Below, in pieces: positions 1-4,778 of a stretch of 6,658 nt of DNA (position 1 is the stretch's first letter; each line of letters begins with the position of its first letter). The DNA comes from Actinomycetes bacterium. GTDB lineage: Bacteria; Actinomycetota; Acidimicrobiia; Spongiisociales; UBA5794. The DNA lies in assembly GCA_024275815.1 (NCBI GenBank), contig JAJRYI010000181.1, positions 1 through 6,658 of the forward strand, read 5' to 3'. The notes under the pieces are model-generated. The model ran no database searches, had not been told where the DNA came from, and saw only the letters and a program-made list of their open reading frames with translations. A program made the translations under genes and the position numbers.

Positions 1-583
1 AAGCGTCGGTATCCCCGATCCGGAATCGAGAGCCAAGGCGTACCCCCATGAACTCTCGGGTGGGATGGCTCAGCGGGTGATGATCGCCATGGCCCTGTCG
101 TGTGAACCCGAGCTCCTCATCGCGGATGAGCCGACGACGGCGCTCGATGTCACGATCCAGGCACAGATCCTCGACCTCATCAGGGATCTTCAGGAGTCCT
201 CCAACACGGCGGTCATCCTCATCACACACGACCTCGGTGTGATCGCAGAGATGGCCGATCGTGTCGCCGTCATGTACGCCGGCGAGATCGTGGAAGAGAC
301 CGACGTCAGCACACTTTTCAAGGACCCTCTGCACCCGTACTCGCACGGCCTGCTTGCATCGATCCCGGTGCTCGGCGCACCAACGAAGACCCTCGAGACG
401 ATCCCGGGGGTCGTCCCGTCCCTCATCGACCTGCCGAGCGGGTGCCGTTTCGCTGCACGTTGCGCTGCAAGGATCGAGAACGATCTGACCATCTGCACCG
501 AGCAGCGCCCACGGCTCATCGAGGTCGAACCCGGACGCAGCGTGCGTTGCTGGCTCCACGTCGCGGAGGTCACTGATGGCTGA
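1..583 (+). CDS. Oligo/dipeptide ABC importer ATPase, OppD/DppD type (5' truncated)
   Basis: This is the C-terminal 193 residues of a cytoplasmic ATPase that powers peptide (or related solute) import; the first full codon is at base 2 and the Walker A half lies outside the window. Visible residues show the ABC signature LSGGMAQR (18-25), Walker B LLIADE (38-43), D-loop TALD (46-49) and switch histidine H76 in ITHD. The oligopeptide-transporter C-terminal extension follows, starting at LHPYSHGLLASIP (110-122). It has four cysteines (C148, C154, C165, C183) in the spacing seen in OppD/DppD proteins, where in some members they bind a [4Fe-4S] cluster. The SGGM form of the signature is typical of the D subunit. 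The stop overlaps the start of the next ATPase (ATGGCTGA, 576-583), so the two are translationally coupled. The substrate cannot be told: peptides, nickel or sugars are all possible for this family. Confidence 0.95.
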   Translation, partial: SVGIPDPESRAKAYPHELSGGMAQRVMIAMALSCEPELLIADEPTTALDVTIQAQILDLIRDLQESSNTAVILITHDLGVIAEMADRVAVMYAGEIVEETDVSTLFKDPLHPYSHGLLASIPVLGAPTKTLETIPGVVPSLIDLPSGCRFAARCAARIENDLTICTEQRPRLIEVEPGRSVRCWLHVAEVTDG

Positions 584-1580
584 ACCGCTCGTCGTCATCA
601 AGGACCTCGTCAAACAGTTCCCCGTTCGTGGAGGCGTCCTCCAGCGTCAGATCGGAACCGTCGACGCCGTCGCCGGCGTTGACCTCACCATCGAACGCGG
701 CGAGACGGTCGGACTCGTCGGCGAGTCCGGGTGTGGCAAGACCACCCTTGGACGGACGCTCGTACGACTCCTCGAACCGACCTCGGGGACGATCACCTTC
801 GATGGTGAGGACATCACGCACCTCAAAGGCGCAGAGCTCAAGCCGTTCCGCAAGCGTGCCCAGATCGTGTTTCAGGACCCCTACTCGTCGCTCGACCCCC
901 GAACCCAGGTCGGCAACTCGATAAGTGAAGGGCTCCGGCTTCACGGTGTCGGCGACAAAGACGAGCGCCGGGAGCGGGTCAAAGAGATGCTCGAGGTAGT
1001 CGGTCTCCAGGGCAGCCACGCAAGCCGCTACCCCCACGAGTTCTCCGGGGGGCAGCGTCAGAGGATCGGCCTTGCACGGGCCCTGATCCTCAAACCCGAC
1101 CTCGTTGTCGCCGACGAACCCGTCTCGGCTCTCGACGTCTCCGTTCAGGCCCAGGTACTCAACCTCTTGAAGGAACTGCAGTCAGAGCTCGATCTCACGG
1201 TCCTGTTCATCGCACACAACCTCGCTGTCGTCGAGCACGTCAGCGACCGGGTCGCCGTCATGTACCTCGGACGTATCGCCGAGATCACCACCAGAGATCT
1301 CCTGTACAAATACCCCCTCCACCCGTACACCGAAGCGTTGCTGTCGGCCATCCCGATCCCCGATCCCGACAGGCCGAGGAAGCGACAGATCCTCCAGGGA
1401 GAGGTCCCCTCCCCCATCGACCCACCGTCGGGGTGTTTCTTCCACCCGAGGTGCCCGATCGCAGAGAAGGGTTTGTGTGACGTCGAGGTACCCCAACTGG
1501 CTCCGGGTGACAACGGCAACGTGAACCACCTCGCCGCGTGCCATCTCCGCACCGGTTCAGCAGCCAAGCGCCCGATGTAG
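576..1580 (+). CDS. Oligo/dipeptide ABC importer ATPase, OppF/DppF type
   Basis: This is the complete second ATPase (334 aa, normal length for OppF) of the same importer and is expected to form a heterodimer with the upstream D subunit under the permeases. Motifs in order: Walker A GESGCGKTT (49-57), Q-loop Q100 in VFQDPYSSLDPR, signature FSGGQRQR (156-163), Walker B LVVADE (176-181), D-loop SALD (184-187) and switch histidine H214 in IAHN. The C-terminal extension begins at LHPYTEALLSAIP (248-260) and holds C287, C293, C301 and C322, a possible iron-sulfur tail like that of its partner. The ATG start at 576 is supported by GGAGG at 565-569, six bases upstream. Nothing catalytic is missing. 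It is the last plus-strand gene and faces the minus-strand block across 95 bases. Family assignment is firm; the substrate is unknown. Confidence 0.96.
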   Translation: MAEPLVVIKDLVKQFPVRGGVLQRQIGTVDAVAGVDLTIERGETVGLVGESGCGKTTLGRTLVRLLEPTSGTITFDGEDITHLKGAELKPFRKRAQIVFQDPYSSLDPRTQVGNSISEGLRLHGVGDKDERRERVKEMLEVVGLQGSHASRYPHEFSGGQRQRIGLARALILKPDLVVADEPVSALDVSVQAQVLNLLKELQSELDLTVLFIAHNLAVVEHVSDRVAVMYLGRIAEITTRDLLYKYPLHPYTEALLSAIPIPDPDRPRKRQILQGEVPSPIDPPSGCFFHPRCPIAEKGLCDVEVPQLAPGDNGNVNHLAACHLRTGSAAKRPM

Positions 1581-1675
1581 GCCATCGGCCAAGCATCGCA
1601 TACGCCGTAAGCCGACAGCGAGGCCCCTGGGCCGAGCGCACCGAAAGCCGGCAGCGGCGAGCGAAGCGAGCCCTC
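1581..1675. other. Convergent intergenic gap, no clear terminator
   Basis: This 95-base stretch separates the stops of the plus-strand importer and the minus-strand DUF3105 gene, so a bidirectional terminator is expected. Only weak structure is visible: GGCCC/GGGCC arms with a two-base loop (1622-1633), and the direct repeat GCGAGC-GAA-GCGAGC (1657-1671), which contains the stable mini-hairpin GCGAAGC (1661-1667). No T tract follows on either strand. Termination may be Rho-dependent or use a tail-less hairpin. Confidence 0.5.
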
Positions 1676-2269
1676 TCAGAACTGCGGTTGTCCTACTCCG
1701 CCGTTGCAGCGGCCACCACGCTCGGGTGCACTCGAAGCACCCGTGAACTCGTTGACGAACTGGTCGAGGCGAGCATCTGTCGGATCGTCGATCTGGAGCT
1801 GGCGGCCCCATGCAGACACGATGATGGGAGCACCCTGGAGGGGAACGGCGGAAACGACGACCTTCTCTGAACGGCTCACGAAACGTCGTAGCGAGTCCAC
1901 GTCATCACTTGCAAGGCCGGCACCGTAGGTCACCCACACGGCGCCGTGCTCGAGGGAGTGCACGACGTTCTCTGCACGAACCTGATCACCGTAGAAACCG
2001 CAGTTCTGCCAGATCGAATCCATCGCTCCCCCGGCAGGGACCTCGTTGTCCGCGTAGACCGTTCCGCTCACGTGATCGGCACTTGTGATGGCAACGGCCT
2101 GTGTGCCGTCGGGGACGCCCCGCGCTTCAGGTTGGGAGAACATGACGATCGCCACGAGGCTGACGACGAGGCCAACTCCGAGGATCTGCGCTGCACGCTT
2201 CGGCCACACGGATTCACCGGGTAACGCAGCGTGTGTCGGGGTCTGACGGACTTTTCGTTTGTTACTCAT
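1676..2269 (-). CDS. DUF3105 membrane-anchored protein, copy 1 (conserved His replaced)
   Basis: This 197-aa protein of unknown function belongs to the DUF3105 family. It has a basic cytoplasmic N-terminus (MSNKRKVRQ), one membrane segment at about 26-46 and then a domain outside the membrane. Visible family features are NCGFYG (89-94), the HSLEHGAVW block (104-112), the SAWGRQL strand (152-158) and a C-terminal GGRCNGG. C90 and C188 could form a disulfide; H104, E107 and H108 could bind a metal (inference). The frame is open a further 31 codons upstream, but ATG 2269 is chosen because GAGGA lies six bases before it and the paralogue at 3084-3680 also begins MSNK. It is about 70% identical to that paralogue over 181 gapless residues. 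Where copy 2 has GGQHSPIW, this copy has GGAMDSIW, losing the family's usual histidine. It lies downstream of mobB across 135 bases. Confidence 0.85.
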   Translation of the reverse strand: MSNKRKVRQTPTHAALPGESVWPKRAAQILGVGLVVSLVAIVMFSQPEARGVPDGTQAVAITSADHVSGTVYADNEVPAGGAMDSIWQNCGFYGDQVRAENVVHSLEHGAVWVTYGAGLASDDVDSLRRFVSRSEKVVVSAVPLQGAPIIVSAWGRQLQIDDPTDARLDQFVNEFTGASSAPERGGRCNGGVGQPQF

Positions 2270-2275
2270 CGTCGA

Positions 2276-2280
2276 TCCTC
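2276..2280 (-). promoter_or_regulatory. Ribosome binding site fixing the DUF3105 copy 1 start
   Basis: The minus strand reads GAGGA, then six bases (TCGACG with the final A of the motif shared in the run GAGGATCGACG), then ATG at 2269. This favours that start over the upstream ATG of the open frame at 2362. Confidence 0.65.
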
Positions 2281-2404
2281 GAGCATCGTTGGGGCGTAGC
2301 GAAGCCAGGGCATCGCAGACGGACGCTCGGACAACGACAGGATCCGCCACGACCGCGCCCAAACGTCGTAACTCCGACAGTGTTTTCCTTGGAGCTTCCG
2401 CCGC

Positions 2405-2920
2405 CTATCGCGCGAGGTCCTCGAGCCAGTCAGCGATGAGTCTCGCAAGTCCAGGCGCGTCGCCGAGTCCGAACTGGGGAACGGAGGTGTCCCACTCGCC
2501 ATCGGTGACGAGTGCGAGCATCTCGTCGAAACTGCATAGGAGCTCGGTGCTTCGCTCGGCCCGGTGCACCTCGATCTTGGGGTAGTTGCCACGCTTGTAC
2601 CCCTCGGTGAGCACGACGTCGTACCCCGCGCAGTGGCGGGCGATGACGGCATCGAGATCATCGGATCCTGCCTCTCTGGAGAACGTAGCGACTTGCACCG
2701 GAGAGATCCCCAGCACGAGGTCGGCGCCCGCCTCGGCCATTCGATGCGTGTCCTTGCCCGGAGTGTCGAACGAACTGGTGTGGTGATGGTGCTTGACCAC
2801 CGCAACCCGAAGGCCTGCGCTCTTGAGCTCGGGAAGCAGCGCCTCGATCAACGTCGTCTTGCCCGTCTGTGAACGAGCGACGATCGAGATGATCGGCGGT
2901 GACGTGGCTGAGGGATCCAT
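2405..2920 (-). CDS. mobB: Molybdopterin-guanine dinucleotide biosynthesis protein B (MobB)
   Basis: MobB is a small cytoplasmic GTP-binding protein that assists MobA in attaching GMP to molybdopterin to make the bis-MGD cofactor of molybdoenzymes; its exact role is still debated. The 171-aa length is normal. Seen are: a P-loop ARSQTGKTT (15-23), with alanine where the family usually has glycine; the switch-like VVKHHHHTSSFD (41-52), with four histidines in a row at 44-47; GKDTHRMAEAGA (55-66), the family's KD..R..AGA block; and VVLTEGYK (102-109), the Walker B and GYK region. The C-terminus is an ordinary helical tail. An in-frame stop at 2942-2944 leaves ATG 2920 as the only ATG, and no Shine-Dalgarno precedes it (see the promoter entry). 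It is sandwiched between two DUF3105 paralogues, with no other molybdenum gene in view. Confidence 0.9.
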   Translation of the reverse strand: MDPSATSPPIISIVARSQTGKTTLIEALLPELKSAGLRVAVVKHHHHTSSFDTPGKDTHRMAEAGADLVLGISPVQVATFSREAGSDDLDAVIARHCAGYDVVLTEGYKRGNYPKIEVHRAERSTELLCSFDEMLALVTDGEWDTSVPQFGLGDAPGLARLIADWLEDLAR

Positions 2921-2928
2921 CAGCCGGG

Positions 2929-2934
2929 AGGGTA
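2929..2934 (-). promoter_or_regulatory. Candidate -10 element for leaderless mobB mRNA
   Basis: The minus strand reads TACCCT, matching TANNNT, with eight bases between it and the mobB ATG. This is the geometry of leaderless actinobacterial transcripts, and it fits the lack of a purine-rich ribosome site (the bases before ATG read CCTCCCGGCTG). The -35 region 17 bases further up (GATACC, 2952-2957) is a poor match. GATACC occurs in both places, 21 bases apart. Confidence 0.35.
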
Positions 2935-2959
2935 TCGGGATTCAGATTCCAGGTATCAG

Positions 2960-2991
2960 CCAGCAGACATCAGACGTCTGTTGGCTGCTGG
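2960..2991. repeat. 32-base imperfect palindrome upstream of mobB
   Basis: Arms CCAGCAGACATCAGAC and GTCTGTTGGCTGCTGG pair at 14 of 16 positions; the centre is the perfect palindrome CAGACGTCTG (2971-2980). Mismatches fall at 2970/2981 and 2967/2984. It lies just upstream of the putative mobB promoter and 92 bases after the stop of DUF3105 copy 2. No T tract follows on the minus strand, so an operator or an RNA-processing hairpin fits as well as a terminator. Confidence 0.7.
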
Positions 2992-3050
2992 AGGTAGATC
3001 GCGTACCAGGCTCGCAGGCTCGCACTCCCCCCTCGCTCGAAGACTCGCTT

Positions 3051-3070
3051 GTCCCCCCTGAAGGGGGGAC
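3051..3070 (-). terminator. Perfect 8-bp GC hairpin after DUF3105 copy 2
   Basis: The arms GTCCCCCC (3051-3058) and GGGGGGAC (3063-3070) pair perfectly around a four-base loop, 13 bases past the stop of DUF3105 copy 2. Following bases on the minus strand (AAGCGAGTCTTCG) are not T-rich, so this would be a tail-less actinobacterial-type terminator. A second C6 tract at 3027-3032 could compete for the same G6 tract. Confidence 0.55.
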
Positions 3071-3083
3071 GGCTGAGGTGGGG

Positions 3084-3680
3084 TCAGAACTGGGGTTGGC
3101 CGACGCCGCCGTTGCAGCGGCCACCGGGCTCGGGTGCACTCGAAGCGCCCGTGAACTCGTTGACGAACTGCTCGAGACGACTGTCGGCTGCATCGTCGAG
3201 TTCGAGCTGGCGTGCCCACGCCGTTGCGATGATCGGAGAGTCCTGGCCGGCGACCATGGACACAACGACCTTCTCGTTGCGGCTCACGAAGCGTCGCAAC
3301 GACTCGACATCGTCGTTGGCCACGTTCTCACCGTAAGAGATCCACACAGCACCGTGCTCGAGTGAGTGCAGGACGTTCTCGGTCGCCACTTCCCCACCGT
3401 AGAACCCGCAGTTCTGCCAGATGGGAGAGTGCTGGCCTCCCGCAGGAACCTCACCGGCGGCGTACACCTCACCCTCGACGTGTACGGGATCACCCACCGC
3501 CTCGTTCGAGGTTCCGTCGGGGACACCTCGCAGCTCGGGCTGGGAGAGTGCCACGATCGCTACCAGTCCAACGACGAGGGCGATGCCCCCGGCCCACGCC
3601 AGGCGCTTCGGCCACTCCGACTCACCGGGGACCGTCTGTTTGACGGGCTTCTTGTTCTTGGACTTGGGCTTGTTGCTCAT
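3084..3680 (-). CDS. DUF3105 membrane-anchored protein, copy 2
   Basis: This 198-aa DUF3105 protein of unknown function has a lysine-rich cytoplasmic start (MSNKPKSKNKK), one membrane segment at about 27-47 and an external domain. It keeps the full family pattern: GGQHSPIWQNCGFY (81-94, with H84 and C91), HSLEHGAVW (105-113, with H105, E108 and H109), TAWARQL (153-159) and GGRC (186-189). H84, H105 and H109 are candidate metal ligands, and C91 with C189 a candidate disulfide (inference). The frame is open 17 codons further upstream; ATG 3680 is preferred because AAGGA lies six bases before it. Its paralogue is at 1676-2269, with mobB between them. A possible promoter with an inverted repeat lies upstream, and a strong hairpin lies 13 bases after the stop. 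Confidence 0.87.
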   Translation of the reverse strand: MSNKPKSKNKKPVKQTVPGESEWPKRLAWAGGIALVVGLVAIVALSQPELRGVPDGTSNEAVGDPVHVEGEVYAAGEVPAGGQHSPIWQNCGFYGGEVATENVLHSLEHGAVWISYGENVANDDVESLRRFVSRNEKVVVSMVAGQDSPIIATAWARQLELDDAADSRLEQFVNEFTGASSAPEPGGRCNGGVGQPQF

Positions 3681-3686
3681 CTGTGA

Positions 3687-3691
3687 TCCTT
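3687..3691 (-). promoter_or_regulatory. Ribosome binding site fixing the DUF3105 copy 2 start
   Basis: The minus strand reads AAGGA, then TCACAG, then ATG at 3680. This supports the MSNK start over the ATG at 3731, and matches the site in front of the paralogue. Confidence 0.65.
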
Positions 3692-3730
3692 GTTGGGTGT
3701 TGAGTGTGGAAGGGTTGGGGGCGAGGCACA

Positions 3731-3760
3731 ACGGTAGACCGTCCGTCCGGCAACAGTCAG
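3731..3760 (-). promoter_or_regulatory. Possible promoter of DUF3105 copy 2 with an inverted repeat on the -10
   Basis: On the minus strand CTGACT (3755-3760; 4 of 6 with TTGACA), an 18-base spacer and TACCGT (3731-3736; TANNNT) lie about 40 bases before the ribosome site. An inverted repeat ACGGT-AG-ACCGT (3731-3742) covers the -10 element and could be an operator. Both matches are weak, so this is a tentative call. Confidence 0.25.
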
Positions 3761-3824
3761 CGATCTTTCAAGTTGCTCGATACCTGTGCCCCCGCCTGGT
3801 TCAGCAGGTCCGGTGGACTCTGCG

Positions 3825-4073
3825 TCAGTGTCGAAGCTCGTCGGACCTGCGACGGAACTCCTCCTCGTCGATCTCTCCCCGCGCGTAACGCTCGGCGAGT
3901 ATCCGCTGCGCAGAGGTGGCCGAGTCGTCCCTCTTCGACGAGGAACCCGACGTCGTTTGCACGACCGCCCACACGACGAGGCCGATGACCACGAACATGA
4001 CGATCCACCCCATACCCATGAGCCCCCATCCGAACCCATCCATGTGATCGAACCCAGTAGCATCTGCGAACAT
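3825..4073 (-). CDS. Small SHOCT-domain membrane protein
   Basis: This 82-aa protein has one glycine- and methionine-rich membrane helix (about 13-40), a polar linker (TSGSSSKRDD, 41-50) and a C-terminal SHOCT domain (about 53-82). That domain shows the usual RILAERYARGEIDEEEF pattern (57-73), a short helical pair predicted to aid oligomerisation. Proteins of this layout are common, and their biochemical role is unknown. ATG 4073 is chosen over the ATG at 4100 because AGGAGG (4078-4083) lies just before it. It follows the cupredoxin gene by 31 bases on the same strand, so the two are very likely co-transcribed. The family assignment is good; any link to metal handling comes only from the neighbour. 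Confidence 0.85.
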   Translation of the reverse strand: MFADATGFDHMDGFGWGLMGMGWIVMFVVIGLVVWAVVQTTSGSSSKRDDSATSAQRILAERYARGEIDEEEFRRRSDELRH

Positions 4074-4077
4074 CGTT

Positions 4078-4083
4078 CCTCCT
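4078..4083 (-). promoter_or_regulatory. Strong ribosome binding site of the SHOCT gene
   Basis: The minus strand reads AGGAGG, then AACG, then ATG at 4073. It lies within the 31-base gap after the cupredoxin stop and rules against the upstream ATG at 4100, which would place the ribosome site inside the coding region. Confidence 0.75.
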
Positions 4084-4104
4084 GTTGGTATCAGACCCAT
4101 CGCG

Positions 4105-4650
4105 TCACCCGGTGACCGTGATGGGCGTCTTCATCCCTGCCTCGTAGTGCCCCGGCACGAAGCACGCCGCCTCGAGCTCCGTTTCACCCGGGGAGGAGAA
4201 GACGACGATCTGCTCGACGGTTGCACCTGGGACGAGATCATCTGCATCGAAGACGGAGACAGACATCTCGTCGTGCTCCTCCATCGGCATGGTCGTGGCG
4301 TTGTCGTGAGGTGCTATCAGCATCATCTCGTGGGGTACGACACCTGCGTTCGTGACCCTGAAGAGGTACTCGACGTCGGCTTCGAACTCGGTCTGGGACA
4401 GAACGACGGAGAACTCCGAGAGCTCGACCTCGACCACACGGAGTTGCGAGTCGGCGTCCGTGTCGTGGAACGTCGACTTGAGGCCGGTCGCGGCGTTGTG
4501 TGACGTCACGGTCACGTGCTGAGTCTGTCCCTGTACCTCCACTTCCGGAGATGGAAGCGGGGTTTCATCGATGCTCGCCACCGAGCAGGCAGCCGATATG
4601 AGCATCACCACGACGGAGACGGCGAGTACACCCCTGGATCGTTTCCACAT
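4105..4650 (-). CDS. Cupredoxin-domain lipoprotein, type-1 copper site
   Basis: This is a secreted, probably lipid-anchored copper protein of 181 aa. It starts MWKRSRG with a hydrophobic signal (about 7-20) ending in LISAAC, so C22 would be lipidated; serine at -3 makes this a weak lipobox. A variable linker (23-70) precedes a cupredoxin beta-sandwich (about 72-181). The type-1 copper ligands are all present: H107 in VVPHEM, then C163, H168 and M173 in CFVPGHYEAGM, the pattern of small copper-binding proteins of the COG4454 kind. A His/Met/acid stretch (115-129, HDNATTMPMEEHDEM) may be a further metal-binding loop. ATG 4650 is chosen over 4749 because AAGGAG lies seven bases upstream and the signal peptide then sits at the N-terminus. 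Its role could be electron transfer or copper binding; which one cannot be told. The SHOCT gene follows it, and the response regulator lies 128 bases upstream. Confidence 0.87.
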   Translation of the reverse strand: MWKRSRGVLAVSVVVMLISAACSVASIDETPLPSPEVEVQGQTQHVTVTSHNAATGLKSTFHDTDADSQLRVVEVELSEFSVVLSQTEFEADVEYLFRVTNAGVVPHEMMLIAPHDNATTMPMEEHDEMSVSVFDADDLVPGATVEQIVVFSSPGETELEAACFVPGHYEAGMKTPITVTG

Positions 4651-4657
4651 CTCGAGA

Positions 4658-4663
4658 CTCCTT
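4658..4663 (-). promoter_or_regulatory. Ribosome binding site fixing the cupredoxin start
   Basis: The minus strand reads AAGGAG, seven bases, then ATG at 4650. It selects the start that puts the signal peptide first and discards 33 upstream codons of open frame. Confidence 0.7.
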
Positions 4664-4778
4664 GTCGACGTTGAGGAAGTTGTCGCCACATCGTCTCGAG
4701 ATATCCCGAACTCGACCAGTCGGTCATTCGAGTGCTGCCCCTCACCCATACGATGGAGGCAGCCGCGTACGGGGCCGT

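Noticed and set aside
570..1037. Minus-strand open frame of 155 codons opposite the OppF gene
   Set aside because: It lies entirely antisense to a gene with full ABC motifs, has no recognisable domain and arises from high-GC third-position bias.
1656..1672. GCGAGC-GAA-GCGAGC as a terminator or REP element
   Set aside because: The arms are direct rather than inverted repeats beyond the tiny GCGAAGC hairpin, and no T tract follows; it is mentioned only as gap content.
1946..2224. Plus-strand open frame opposite DUF3105 copy 1
   Set aside because: It is a shadow of the conserved DUF3105 gene, with no ribosome site or known domain.
2270..2362. Longer N-terminus for DUF3105 copy 1 (31 extra residues)
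   Set aside because: The extension is unlike the paralogue, and the ribosome site and shared MSNK start point to 2269.
2921..3083. CRISPR-like or mobile-element repeat array in the structured gap
   Set aside because: There are only two unrelated hairpins and one short direct repeat; no regular repeat-spacer pattern, transposase or target-site duplication is seen.
2793..3365. Plus-strand open frame of 190 codons spanning the mobB start, the palindrome and the 3' part of DUF3105 copy 2
   Set aside because: It is antisense to two well-supported genes, and its product shows no domain; the spacer translation (QQTSDVCWL) is just the palindrome read through.
3677..4063. Minus-strand open frame overlapping the SHOCT gene in another frame
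   Set aside because: It is rich in Ser, Arg, Gly and Trp, without domain features. The SHOCT frame has a strong ribosome site and a recognisable domain.
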